A stretch of 35,334 bases of DNA, from assembly GCA_905250885.1 (NCBI GenBank), contig CAJNOQ010001140.1:1-35334 (forward strand). Direction: 5' to 3'. A program made the position numbers and the translations under genes. Below the pieces are notes generated by a model. The model saw only the letters and a list, made by a program, of their open reading frames with translations. It did no database searches and was not told the DNA's origin. Below, in pieces: positions 1 through 12,670 of this stretch; within the stretch, counting starts at the first letter, position 1; every line of letters starts with the position of its first letter. The stretch comes from Didymodactylos carnosus. Taxonomy: Eukaryota > Rotifera > Eurotatoria > Philodinida > Philodinidae.

Positions 1-289
1 ATTATTATTATTTCTGAGTGTACGCTATTCTGTCTATTTCTATAATTTTATATTCTTTCTCGTTTTAGTTTAGAAAGTTAGATCAACTTTTGTTGTTTTT
101 CTTGTGCAATAGGAAGGGAGAGAAGAAAACAAACATATAAGAGACAGTAAACTGCTTCCTTTATTAATATTCTTACTCTTATCAGGCAATATAGTCATTT
201 TTTGTTGTTGTGTTTTTTTTCTTTCTTTCGATTGGTAAAGTAAAAATCTCATTTTTTTTCCTTCATAAACAAATAGTCTAATTTTTTTT

Positions 290-330
290 CTGTGTGTGTG
301 TGTGTGTGTGCGTGTGCGTGTGTGTGTATT
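290..330. repeat. TG dinucleotide microsatellite
   Basis: About 40 bases of TG repeats with two CG-containing interruptions, directly visible. It lies in non-coding sequence. Confidence 0.9.
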
Positions 331-1479
331 CGTTTATTGTTTAAAGTGTTGCCTATCCTTTTTATTTTGCTCAAGCTATAATTGAACTATCGTTGTTGGT
401 GCTATGGTGTATTGATTGTGCATACATGCTTTCTTTCTCATATAGTGTAAACAGTGAACGAAACAAACTGCTAACTTTTTCTTGCCCATACCTACTCTAT
501 TGTTTGTCTCTTTATTTGTTATGTTTTGTTTAATGAATTAAACATACATTGTTCTTCTTTTCTTTTCCTTTTTTTACTATACTACTACATTTTTTTTATG
601 GAATGTAATTGAGATTTTCTACGTGTTCATCGTTCCGCATAGACATATAATTCTTTCTCTATGCGGTTCACTTTTTTTATACACTTAATTCTACATATAA
701 ACGTATGACGATGATGATAATGATAATTTTTAAAATTCTTCTCTGGGTTTATTTTTCATAAGTCACTTTTTTATGTATAATAATATATAAAGCATACACG
801 GAGAATGAAATTACGCTTAAGTTGATTATTAATGAAATCCATTAGTTATTTATATTTTGTATAGCATCTAGTGCAGCAGATATATTCGAAAATTTGTCGA
901 TTATCTAGTTTTTTCATTATCGAGTTCTATCTATGAGAGCAAATTTCCCGTGTTATTTTTCAAAATGTAAACAAATACTGTCTTACCAAATGTGTCTACA
1001 GTCTAAATTGATCTTGACTATATTTATCATCTAATAAAATATTTCTACTAGGATATCTCCATTCGGATCTGCTCACTCTATGGATGGTTGAAAACTAACA
1101 AGATCTGATTATTTGCATGGTATAGTACTACGAAAAGCATTTAAAGCTTCTATTCACCACTTCTAACAGTTATGTGGAACATGACATGTTTGTACTAGGG
1201 GCGTAAATTGTCTTGGAGCATCTGTTATGCGGAAACCGCTTCTGCTATTAGATGTTGTCAGTGTCAATCGGGAAAAATCTGCAAAACATTTATATAAATA
1301 CACAAGCAAAAAAAACAACTTTAAGAAATTGTCGCCTGCAAAAAAAGACATATATTATTAATGTAGTGAAAAAAAGGTTTTTTTCTAACTTTTTGTTCAT
1401 ATACAATTTAAAGAAGACTAGAATCAGGTGGACATACTTGATAACTACTTAGTGAACACTGGAAAAAATTAGTAAGTAT

Positions 1480-1710
1480 TTTCAAAACCACGTACTTGCC
1501 ATGAACTTTTACAGGTACTTCTCCACGATTCCAATACTAAGTTTATTTGTCATGAATCTTTGTAAAAGTACTTGCAATTTTACTTGACAAATACTTATTG
1601 TTCAAGTGCTCACCAAGTCAGGTAAATGTTTAAAAGTTAATTTTTAAAAGAAAGGCCAGTATAAATTTCATTACGCAAGCAAAGTAATAATTCTAAGTAC
1701 TTGGATCCAA
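1480..1710. repeat. AGTACTTG-rich imperfect palindromic patch
   Basis: The word AGTACTTG or close variants and their complements recur near 1491, 1513, 1566, 1590, 1606 and 1697. Several are self-complementary, so the patch can fold on itself. A similar CAAGT/ACTTG cluster occurs at 17700-17745. It probably derives from a short non-autonomous element; no clean terminal repeat or target duplication was found. Confidence 0.35.
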
Positions 1711-2580
1711 GTGCATTCACTAGAGCTATCGCCTAGTATCAAATATTTCACAATATTTCAACTTGTTCTCGCAGTTGCCCAAAGGTGCAGAATCTACCCG
1801 TTTGCGTTGACGGCCGTTGGGGGAAAAATTTTTTTTAAGGGTTTAGGAAAACGAAGAATTATATTAACCTTTAACGACTATCTCCTTTTTATGTTCTTTC
1901 AAAAACTAACTATTCACGATTGTATTAAGACGTTTACATCAAGAAAATACCAGAACCAGACATGTGTGATTAAACAGTAACAGTAGTTTTAGCAACAATA
2001 AAATCGTATTGTTTTGTTTTTTCTTTTGTTTCATGGTGCGGAAATTTTATTACAATCTTTGATTCCAGATATTTGCAATCGATCCATAATGATCTTTCGA
2101 TCATGAGATGGGAATCTTTTTAAATGTGCCACCGCTAACAAAATCTATGAGAAGTATAGAAATCAGTTAGCTGATCTGTTCATAAAAGAGCTTTTGGCGC
2201 CATCATTATATTTGCTGAGGCGATGAAATAACAATTGATTGGATTTTGTCGACTAATGATAAATCGAGTAAATATTCTTTGTTAAGAGCACAAAAACCAT
2301 ATCATAGAAAGTGGAAGTTGGATAAAATATAATAATAAGAGAAAAATGAATAAATTAGTTTTAGCAGTCTCTAGTCGGTGTAATACACCTATACTTTCTA
2401 AGTAATTATTATTATCGTCTATAATTTTTTACTGGTCAACACTCAACTATGAGCTCATCAACTACTGGCATTCTTTCGTTCCTGTTTATCTCTAAAACAT
2501 TGTTAATAGATCTTTCGTGTCTATTTCACTACTGAATGCTCTCCTTGTTCAAATTCTTTTATTAGTTTGTTTTTCTTAAA

Positions 2581-2599
2581 GATAAAATTGTGAATTATG
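2581..2599 (+). promoter_or_regulatory. Possible 3' splice acceptor before the PHF14 start
   Basis: A T-rich tract ending in AAAG closes at 2581, 15 bases before the ATG at 2597. An in-frame TGA at 2591-2593 lies between them, so the ATG is the first usable Met of this exon. The acceptor could receive a 5'UTR exon or a trans-spliced leader. Both are known in flatworm and rotifer genes; the choice here is inference. Confidence 0.35.
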
Positions 2600-5500
2600 C
2601 GGAAAAGTATTGATCTAGTAGATATTAATTCAAGCAGTAATTCAACAGCTGACTCGAAAATGGTAAGCAATAATTTTGTTAACGTTTTAACGGCAGTCAT
2701 ATGTAATGATTGATTCTATATATCATTTTTTCAGTTGATACCTGAAACAAAAATTTGCTCTATATGTTTGGGAGATGGAAGGTAAGACTTTCTGTCGTGC
2801 TCAAAGGGTACAGTGTTTTATGAATCTCACTTTTATTCTAGCACGGATGATAGTGATCCAATTGTGTTCTGTGACCATTGCGGACTCATTGTTCATGAAA
2901 GTAGGTTGTTGCCATTTAATCATTAATAAAGAGAGAACGAAAGGATGTATGATGACAGATACTTGTCAGCTGTTTCTTATCCTTTCATAGTTGAAACGAG
3001 AACAACACCTCTATTGCTTTATTTACAATGTTCGCATATTCTAGGTTGTTATAATGCCGATACGTTGGATGATAAATCATCTGATTCTAGTTCACCATCA
3101 GAATATTGGTTTTGTTCACCGTGTTTAGCTCAAATTGATGATCCGGTAAGTACTTTCGCTATTTTAGCTATAGTAGAGCTTGTAAATTATTTATTGACTA
3201 GATCTGCGCCCTGTGTCCCGAGCGCGGTGGTGCATTTTGGCCTACTCTGGAGTCCAGCTGGTGTCATGTTGTTTGTGCAATGACAGTTCCAAATGTACTT
3301 TTATACGAAGAAATTTATTATACACCGGTTGATCTGTCGAATATACCACCACAAAAATTTGGAAATAAAGTAGGACCAAAACTGCTAATATGGATGCATG
3401 GATGATTCTGCTTTTCTTTCTAATATGATGCCTGTTAAGTTATTACATTAAATATACCGTTTTCGTTGATTTTTTTAGCCTTGTAAATTATGTGAAAATG
3501 CGAGTTATGCTAGAACAGGCGTAACTGTTCAATGTGATGCTGGTTTATGTCCAAATTCCTTTCATGTGTCGTGTGCAAATAAAAACGGATTTCTGCAAAT
3601 ACACGGAGATATAGTAAGTTTTCAATTTTCATTACGTTGTATATAGAAAGATTACTGAAAGTATATATCAGAGATGGGATTAGTTCGGGTTGGAATAAAT
3701 TTTGAATAAAAGACTTTGAAAAAAAAAAGTTTTTTGGGGTCAGAGAAGTCATCGCTATTAAAAACAATTGTTATTTATAGTGAAAAACACCGAACTATAG
3801 TGGGATATTGTGCAAAAATCGTAGTTGTTCTTAACCTACCTGCAAATCATTAATTTCTACATTACCTCACAATACCGAGGGAAATAATGAATTAACGCCG
3901 CAAAAATTTTCCACACTCTCTTGCGTCGTGATGTTTATTCTAAGGTATTCTGTATTATTGTGGCCCGTTGTGGCGCCGATTTGAAAAAGGTTGATTAATA
4001 GTATCCGCAATAAAGGAAAATGTTGTGAAACGAAACATCTTAGTAAGAATGCTTCCTAACTTCAACTGACTAAAAGTTTTATTAAAATCTATATGAGGAC
4101 GTCAGATGCTGATACAATCACTCTTTGTTTAAAACACTTTAAAACTTCAGAATGGAAACATGTTATATAATGGAAAACGGATTCCTGTACATTTTTAACA
4201 TTTTTTTACTCGCTTCTACTTAAAAAAGGTCTTCGGGTTTCGTTTAAGTTTAAATAAGAACCGATCCTATCTGTAGTATATGCCTCTTAGTAACTCAAGA
4301 ACAATGATAATGATAGCTTTCAAGTTGAAATTCTGTATAAAAGTAAGCCTAACTACCCATATTTTCTTGCATAGAAAAAACAAAGTATAAACGTCAGTGA
4401 TAGTACGACTAAAATGCCTTGAAGTTGAAAGAAACCTAATACTCTGTCTACTTCACTATCTGAGATAGGAAGGACCATATCTGATGGAAAAAATTACGTG
4501 TTTAGCAGGCGTTATTCATGTATTATTAGCATTTACTGGAAGAAATGAAATTCTTGTACTTTACGAGCCATCCAGTCAAAGAGACTGAAATTTGTAGGAT
4601 GGTCAAAAAATCGTCTAGGTTAGATGTACGCAAACTTTGCAGTTTAAAGCTATCATGGTTCTTGGGCGTAAGGCATCTGGCTAATAATATAAGTATTTCC
4701 ATATCTCTCTATAGACCAAACATGAATGTGAGATTTATTGTCAAAATCATCAATCATCCGAATTGTATAAACAAGTGAAACGAAATTATACAATGATGGA
4801 CATACAACAAAAACAACTTGATAAACGAAACGCAACAGATATTGATGTAAGAGTTTAGTATAGTACGTTCGATTTATTTTATGCAGTAAGCATCTTTTCT
4901 TTTGAAGGATGAAATGTTAAATGCTTTAGCAGAGCATCGACCATTATTCAAAAAACGCTTAACAACATTTCCAAGGTTACCAAAACCGACGAAATCACAT
5001 GTTGCACGGTAAAGATCGATTACTAAAATCATTGTTATGGTTAAGCTGGAAGCAAAACTACTGGTTGTTTCAAATTGTTTCTTTTATATAAATGACCTAG
5101 ATAACACATCTGTTCTTTGTCGGATAGTTTAAATTTAGAGATGTGATTTGAGTTGAGAAAAGATGGCTAAAGTACTCTTGTACAAATGTCTATCGGTCTA
5201 TATGACAACATGAACAATCAAACACGAATCGATAGAATGCCATTTTTGCAAAGCAGATATTATCTCATCAGTTGGTTTTATCTACTAAACTTTATTCTGA
5301 TAGTTCTCCCTCATTTTAGTTCTTTAATGGCTGATCCAATAGCGCTGAAAGCATTCTATGAGAAAGATGTTCGCCTTAAACATAAACATACAGCCTCCGC
5401 AACATCAGCAAATGGAGTTCATGGAGAAGAGGATGATATAGACTTAACATCTACAAACACAAATCCATTAATCGCATTTCCAGGTATATTCCTCTTATAT

Positions 5501-8500
5501 TTCATCTATAATATGTTTATGATTTTTTAGTATTGAAGGGAGGATAAACTACGTTTCTTTGCTATAAAAGTGTCTTCTGAGAGATTTTCTCTTCATGATG
5601 CCTGTGTTTTAGCTAATGAAGAAGAACTTCGTCAAATTCGTTTGAAAATTGATGAGACTGAAAAACGTTTAGCTGAATTAGAGAATGACACTGTTGACAG
5701 CGAACTGCTAGCTGAACAGGCAGCGGTAAGTCGATTAGCTTCAACATTCTTTAATGAGGAAATTTCATGCTACTTTTCAACAGTCTCGTATGTTTCTCTT
5801 TAGCTTCAAACTGAATATAACGATCAACGTCAAACTTATGAAACAACATTTTCGCGTTATAAAAAACTACAAGAAGTTCTCAAACTGTACGATTGTCAAC
5901 TACCACTTTTTACTCCATCAACTCATGATCAAAACGGATCAGTACTACAAACTAATACAACCAGTGCCAGCACTACTCATGCTGCACGTTCGCGTTTAGC
6001 TGATTCGGGACCATCGGTAAAAGGTCGACAAAAATCATCATCATCAACAACAACAAAAGAGGATATGATGTTATTACCGTCCAAAGATGACTCGTATGTA
6101 TACAATATTTGCACTGACTTATTTTAAAGGGTCTAATCGTTTCAGTTGCACAATATGTAAAAAATGTGATCGTCACCATTACATGGTTAAATGTTGCGAA
6201 TGCTACAAAACATTTCATGGTGACTGTCTAAAACCAGCTCTACAAATAAAAACATGGATACTAAAAAATTATGAATGGTGCGTTGTAGAAAATCTCTCTC
6301 TAGGTCCCTATATTATAAGATACTTTTCTTCTAAGGCAATGCGCAGAATGTGTTGATAAACAAGAAAAATTGAAAGATATCGATGTTGATGTAAATCAAC
6401 CGCGAAAAACTCGTCCGAGAAAGACAAATGAACTTGTTTTACGTGAAGGTGTTAATAAAGTAAGGGATACGTAAAGTGAGGGAAAACGCAAGACAAAATT
6501 TGTTCATTTTTTTATTGGTAGGGTCAATTTGATGAAAAATTTCCTTCAAAACGTTCATCTCTTCATCCCACTACAAAGCCACGATCTGAAACAACAACAG
6601 AACCAAATGTGGATGAAACAATGGTAAGTTATTGTGACACTTATATATCTACTTGCATTTATAAGACATTATTCTGTACCTTCATAGACCTTATGTTTGT
6701 TTTAGGACGATAATACATCGAATACACAAAATGTCGAAAAACCGACACTACCTTCAACCTCTCGAAAACGTGCATTATCTGTTCAACAATCTTCTTCTGA
6801 TAAAAAATCTCGCACTAAACGTTTGAAAACGATCGATGATAAATCTACTACAATATCAGCCCCAGCTGTCGAATCAAAAGAAGCAAAAGATTACGATCCG
6901 TTTGAAACTGCGTTAAGTTCAGATGATGATGAAAATACCTTGTACACAATGGGACCGGCATCTGCCGCTGTGGAGAATGATAATGAAAAAAAAACTCGTA
7001 CAGTTTCATCGACCTCGTCTGCAGTCACAGAAATAGTTAATGGAGAATATGATTATCTGCCACACGTTACATTGAATGGTGATGAATCAAATGATGTCCA
7101 AGAACAAAAACCTCTGAAAAGCACTACAACGCCTCCGCCAAATCGAGCAATGTTAATTAAACAATTATTCACAAGAAAAAATTCAACAACAACTCCAGAA
7201 CGAAAATCGGTCATGTAAGCACTTCTATTTATACTCTGCATATCTTCTAATATAATAATCATTCGATTTCTTAGAGCTGAACCAGTTCTAACTCCACCAA
7301 GTACTTCAGAAAGACAAACACCGAACAAGTATGAAATAAACAAACATCTTTCTTATGACACATAAGCATTTTTTGAAAAACTGATAAAGTTTTTTGACTA
7401 GGATCCGTTGAAAATTGAAACAAGAAAAGTAATCCAAAAATTTTCAGTATTAGATCGATGTTTATATCTATTCTTCCTTTTGTGATTGATTCATCTACTT
7501 TTTGTCATTTTTTTTAGAGAACCAGGCTCGTCAAAATCGACATCTTCATCAGCTGCAAAGGAGAAAAAATCGGCTAAAAAACGTGTATCAAAAGTAAATG
7601 CGACAAAGACTGTTTCAGTCGGTAAGATATTTTATTACATAAGAATTGAATTTTATCCTTTCAATTGTTTTTTTAACTTTTTCCAGACTCGCCAAAGAAA
7701 TCAAAACAGCAACGAAAGTCGTTAAATGCATCGGCAACCAGCATTCCATCTAGTGTGAAAGACGTACCAAAAGCAAATAGTACTGTCAAACAACAGAATC
7801 TGACGCCGACAGGAAAATCAAAGAAAAATTCTGGAACTAAACAAAACCGTGCTATGGCTGCTGAAAATAGTAAATTATCTGATCCAATGTCTATTTTTGA
7901 TTTTTTTGACGAAGATGATGGTGAAGTAATTGAATTGAGATCGTCAACATCTCAACCGTCTCATACTACTGCGGAATCATCTTCCACGTTTTCAACATCA
8001 ATTAAAAAGGAGCCGCTCGAAAAATCTTCAACAACGCCACGTTCTCGAGGTCGTCGTACGAGAAAAAGTGTTTTCGAACCACCGATTGGAGCAGTTTGTC
8101 GAGAATGTGAACAAAAGGGAGCAAATGAGAATATGACCGAGTACGTTCAAACAACTGAAAAACATAATTGTTGATCGAAAATTTTTTGTATGTTTTATTT
8201 TAGTTGTGATGAATGTAAAAATTATTATCATTTTCAATGTTGTACGCCTCCATTAACCGCATATCCCAAAACACGAGTATGTAAAGAGTAGAAAATGAGA
8301 ATAATGTAAAATTGTACTTTTATCAGAAGAAAAAAGATATTATCATTGACATTTGACTTATTAAATATATCGACATTGAATTTTTTTATAGGGTTATGGT
8401 TGGTCATGCCATCGTTGTAGTGTTATGAACGAAAGCTCAAAAGAGGATAGCCCACAAAGCTCAACTATGAAGGTAAGATAAAATATGTTCTCTTACAGTT

Positions 8501-8690
8501 ACTAAATGGAAGTATTTTAATGAATGATGAGAATGGTCGTTTTAAATTGATAATAAAATAAATTATTATTTGCCATTTTTGAGATAAAACATTCATCAAT
8601 AATATTTCTCTTCATTCTTTTTAGACTGGTAAACGTGAACGAAAAAGTCGTTATGCCAATCAGAATGAGTATGTTTTGGAAGAAGCATAA
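2597..8690 (+). CDS. PHF14: PHF14-like multi-PHD-finger chromatin protein
   Basis: Twenty-one exons keep frame at every junction and total 3117 nt (1038 aa): 2597-2662, 2735-2781, 2842-2900, 3045-3145, 3202-3369, 3479-3613, 4715-4846, 4908-5008, 5320-5483, 5571-5725, 5804-6093, 6146-6277, 6336-6459, 6522-6623, 6706-7214, 7275-7328, 7518-7621, 7687-8140, 8204-8276, 8392-8472, 8625-8690. Domain order matches animal PHF14: PHD1 at about residues 28-90 (CSIC, CDHCG, WFCSPC); an extended PHD at 92-210 (CALC, WCHVVC, then CKLC, CDAG.C, FHVSC, ending in CQNH); a Lys/Glu-rich coiled-coil segment at about 320-380; PHD3 at 474-522 (CTIC, CCECY, FHGDC, WQCAEC); a Ser/Thr/Lys-rich linker; and PHD4 at 952-1000 (CREC, CDEC, YHFQCC, WSCHRC). 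In PHF14 such modules read histone H3 tails; the nuclear role is taken from the family. The ATG follows an in-frame TGA at 2591. Intron 6 is unusually long (1.1 kb); most others are 50-240 bp. Confidence 0.93.
3614..4714. other. Long intron 6 of the PHF14-like gene
   Basis: This 1101-base GT-AG intron splits the extended PHD module: the CDAG/FHVSC half is upstream and the CQNH half downstream. It is several times longer than the gene's other introns. I see no convincing coding frame or clear terminal inverted repeat in it. An old insertion may explain the length, but that is inference. Confidence 0.7.
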
Positions 8691-9876
8691 TCTGAAATAA
8701 TCTTATTTCTCCGGTTTTTGTAATTAATGTACTTTTTTTTTTGCATGAATAGTTTTTTCATTTCGTAGATGTTTGTTTAATTATCAAACACCGGTTGTTA
8801 ACGGGGTTTTTTTTTCTATCTTACATATAGTCAATTATGTCATCGTTGATTTTTTTTAATTCAAAATTTACTTGTGTTTGTTAATCTAAAATGGGTACAC
8901 AATTTAAATGGTAACAGGATTTTTCTTATAAAAGTTGAATTTGTATGAAGTAAAATAGCAATCTCTTCTTCAAGAGTTAAGTCTAACAGTCAATGAAAAA
9001 CGATTATTCAACTATCTCCAAAATGTTTAAATTTTTAATTGCATTCGATCAAAACGTAATTTTTTTATATAACACTATGAAAACGATATGGCAAAATCGA
9101 AGCTCGTTTTAAATAATATCGGTTATTTCATTTAGTGAATATTAAATATTGGTAAAAACAGTAAAAAAACTATTTACAGCTAATAGAGAAATATCCCCAA
9201 GTTACTTTTCAATTTTGACGAACATATCGTCAGCAGTATAGTGAACTGTTAATCATAAATATACTATTTTTAGCTGCCACTATTAGATGAATCCCGAGTT
9301 AGAGCAATTTTTAATTTTTTTGGTCGAAAAATTCTTAGTTTTCAATCGATCATAATGTTTGACACATACATTAGAAAATCTCATCAAATACACGGTTTTG
9401 TAGAGAAATTCTTCAGCTGCAAGTTGATATGTTTGGAATAATAATCTAACTCATTGTCTTTGAGTAAAATATTATACATTTTTATAAATATCATCAAATT
9501 TTTAATATAACCAGGTTGCAGAGAATTTACAATACTTTTAGAATGAACGATACATTTCGCCCAAATCCCAAAGTACCACTTGGGGATGTCACTTCGCAAG
9601 CGATCATAGTTGCTCAGACGATATTCGATTATGGATATACAGAAATTCCTTATTTATCTTAAATTTGTTCGTCAACGTATCAAGATATTAGAGTTGAGCG
9701 TACAGCAACAATTGACTTCATTTTAAGAGGACCCCTCCTCAAGAATTTTATTTCTTTAAAAACCTTCGAAACTGAAGTAAGCAAATGTCTGAGTATCCTA
9801 CACTATCATTTTTTAGGATGTATCTTAGTTTGCCAAAAATTCAATGTTTCTGGAGATTTTTGAAAAAGATTTCTGA

Positions 9877-10012
9877 AAGCCCTAAAAACCACCTTTTCTG
9901 AATTTCACATTTCAATTAAAATTTTTAAGGTTGTCCGTATTAACAGCTATAGAGCTATGTTGGGCAGAGTGTTCTGATCAAAATAAGATGTTCCGCAGGT
10001 TTTTAGGGCTTC
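9877..10012. repeat. Foldback with 14-bp perfect arms
   Basis: A 14-base word at 9877-9890 is the exact reverse complement of 9999-10012. Outside the arms the pairing is patchy. It looks like a decayed short palindromic element; no target duplication was identified. Confidence 0.45.
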
Positions 10013-10612
10013 GCCTTGCGGAGTTATACTAGTTTTGTGAAAAGGTGCTGAATTATAATTAATGAAATGATGACATCATTGCTTAAAATATGGGTTTGCG
10101 TTTTGTCAAGAGCCCAATTTTGCCCCTTGTCACGCAATAACTCGGCAGCACTTCAACATTTCGATCTTGAATTTTTAGCATAAGTTGGTTGAACAGTAGG
10201 TATTAGTCACTGTAAGCGCCATCGAACTCGGATGTCAAATAAAAAAGTTTTTTCCTGAAAGTGCCCCCTTAATGTAATAAATATGCAAAAGAAATCAGTA
10301 GAATTGTGAGTACAGTGAATGTATGAAAGAGAAGATCTGAGTACAACAAAACTAGGAGATGGATAAATTACCATTCTAGTTGTGAATTCTACTGTAAAAT
10401 ATCTGGAAATTCTATTCAGAATTACAGGGATTTCTCTAAGAGCAAAAATTTTCATTTGCAGCGAAATAATCGAATAGAGTGATCAAAATCTATTTTATTA
10501 TTCGCTACCTATCCATCCGTATATCGAATAAAAGTGGTATAAATTGTCGTCAGAAAAGATAGATACATACAACAATTTTTTGTGTCTGATAATAGATCCA
10601 TAGCAATTGATC

Positions 10613-10741
10613 TGTGTAAACGGTATCGTCCCGATTCGTCGACAAATCGGACACTTCAGAGAATATACATCAAAGAATTTCAAAGGCGGGAGGGGCGGTG
10701 TGAGAGTGAGTGTCGACGAATCGGGATTGAATCGTGTAAAC
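10613..10741. repeat. Foldback element, 15-bp perfect inner arms
   Basis: CCCGATTCGTCGACA at 10630-10644 is exactly complementary to 10711-10725, and pairing extends imperfectly outward over a GTGTAAAC-type end. The GC-rich arms contrast with the AT-rich surroundings, consistent with a small MITE-like insertion. Confidence 0.5.
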
Positions 10742-11939
10742 TTGTTCTTTTCTTTCATGATAAATTGAAAATATTGTTATTTTTCTTTATTCATTATTCC
10801 ATCTTTTATATTCTTTTTACTGTTAAATTATATTAAATTAATGAGAAAATATATTTTCAAAAATGAGATACATTATCTAACTGTACACACATACAGATTC
10901 GAACAAAAGGATGTTATTTTGAATCAGATTAGTAGAAAAAGGAATTAGCTCTCCGATTCCATATAATGCGTTATTCATTGCATTGATTATCATAATATAC
11001 TCTCACATGCACGTATTGAGTTATTATTGAGAAGACTACTTACTATCCATACAATTGTGAAGAAAAAACGTAAAATGCCCGGACACAAGAAACGCAACAT
11101 ACACGTGCAACTTTTCTCACCGGAAAACCGGAGCAAAAATTCGACCGTTTAGTAGTTTTATTAGGATCGACATATTCTACAATGAATACATTTTTCTTTT
11201 GTACTTTTCCTCGCTTCCATTAAGATGATTGTTATAGTCGAGGTATGAATGACGTTGTTCACGAGACTGATTATGATTTACGAACATATTGTTTAAAACT
11301 ATACGTGGATTTCACAATTATTAATAAAAAATATTGTCCTGTGGCTGACAGATGTAATTAGTTGCAAAAAATATATACGTAAAGAAACTGGTTAACGATA
11401 ATAAAGTTTGGTGAAAACAAAGGTTCGATCGAATTCAAATTTATACCAAAGATAGACCATCGAAAAAGAAAATCGACGTATTTTTGTCCAGAATTTTCTG
11501 ACATGATCTTCCATGGATTTTCTGAATATACTTCGATTTTCACTGGAATACATTATGCCCTACCGAAAACTTCATCCAATCTGGTCCAAAATGTTAGCAC
11601 AGATAACTTCGACGATATTTCAAAACGCTCATTTTGTTTTTTTGTTTTTGAGTTTTCCTACTTGAAACATAACAAAAATGGTAAAAGCGCTAGATAAAAT
11701 CTAACATTTTGATTACGAAAACTCGCAAAAAAAAACTAAGAAAAACACAGCTTATGTCTCTGCGAAAAACGTTTGAGAAATTTTGGAAGATGTTTCATCA
11801 AGAAGAGAACACTTTGCTCTATCAAGCTATAAATAAGAAATAATTTTGAAGATATTGGGATGGAGAGAAAAATTTTGAAAACTAAAAAATTGACCTTTTT
11901 AGCCTCTTCTCTAAAACATCGCGGAACGCTGGAAGTGGT

Positions 11940-12110
11940 CTAGTTTTGTAGCCCAGAGAGAGAGAGAGAGGTCTGCTGTCCTTAAGAGGTCTACGGGACG
12001 ATCTCATCCCGATCCCGCGGGACTTTTTTCGAGGGCGGGATCCAGAAAAATCTTTTCTACTGAATCGGGATCGAGACCTAGACATCCCGGTCCCACAGGA
12101 CTTTTAATGC
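11940..12110. repeat. GA microsatellite plus CGGGATC-rich degenerate repeat
   Basis: A GAGAGA run at about 11946-11960 is followed by several variants of GGGATC/GATCCCG and GGGAC. The local base composition is clearly more GC-rich than its neighbours. The apparent minus-strand ORF here (11882-12085) is Arg/Ser-rich only because of the repeat. Confidence 0.5.
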
Positions 12111-12670
12111 GATCGGAACTAGGTTTTTTTGAAAATAGTCTTGTATGGAGCATAAAAATTTCTTAGTTTCTGTGCCTGTTTGTATGTAGGCATCAGTTCT
12201 ACGAGAAAGAACTTACAAAAAAACGAGGGTAACACATTTAAGTCAGTCCTTCCCTGTTAAAAATAGCGATTTTTAGAATATCGGATGTTTTCGCTCAGAT
12301 CGAACTTTTAGTTATAAATTTACATAACAATAACATCATCGATCTTATTGGATTGAATATGCTTTTGAATTTAAAGTGGATGTGTTCTGCAAAGTCTTAT
12401 TTTGAACTATGTCTTCTAACTTGTTACTTCAAATTGATAACCTAATTGTTAAGAAAACAGACTCTTTGCTATATCCATGAATATGCTCAAAATTCAAGAG
12501 TTTTTACTTTTCGAACAATTTTATTTTTAAGACATCAAAGTCAGCAAAAATCAACTGTTGCGAAAAAAAACAACAAACAAATGTTTCGAATAATTTAATT
12601 CTATTTATGTACATATGCGAACAAATATTGTGTAGACAAAATTCATACAAAAAAAAGCAAAATATTGTAT

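Larger units (their letters stand above)
1..2596. other. AT-rich non-coding stretch left of PHF14
   Basis: No open frame here looks coding: short ORFs such as 1711-1980 are low-complexity, match no recognised family and have no partner exons. The stretch holds long T-runs, a TG microsatellite (about 290-330), and at 1490-1710 a cluster of AGTACTTG/CAAGTACT-like words that pair imperfectly with each other, as in a decayed foldback element. A polypyrimidine-AG at about 2568-2581 lies 15 bases before the PHF14 start codon. The first kilobase could include untranslated sequence of a gene beyond the left edge, but nothing shows this. Confidence 0.6.
8691..12670. other. Non-coding region between PHF14 and the homeobox gene
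   Basis: No gene supported. The short ORFs here (for example 9384-9599 and 10207-10455 on the minus strand) have no recognisable motifs or partner exons. It contains two foldbacks (9877-10012 and 10613-10741), a small CCGG hairpin near 11120, and a GC-rich repeat patch at 11940-12110, each listed separately. Confidence 0.6.

Noticed and set aside
1711..1980. 89-codon open frame on the plus strand
   Set aside because: It starts from a non-ATG-like position in AT-rich repeat-bearing sequence, has no motif and no flanking exons with matching phase.
9384..9599. 71-codon minus-strand frame
   Set aside because: Mixed hydrophobic and aromatic composition without any motif; chance frames of this length are expected in AT-rich non-coding DNA.
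11410..11450. GGTTCGATCGAATTC considered as a tRNA T-arm
   Set aside because: No acceptor stem, D-arm or anticodon arm can be fitted around it.
11882..12085. Arg/Ser-rich minus-strand frame resembling an SR protein
   Set aside because: The Arg/Ser content comes from translating a GA/CGGGATC repeat.
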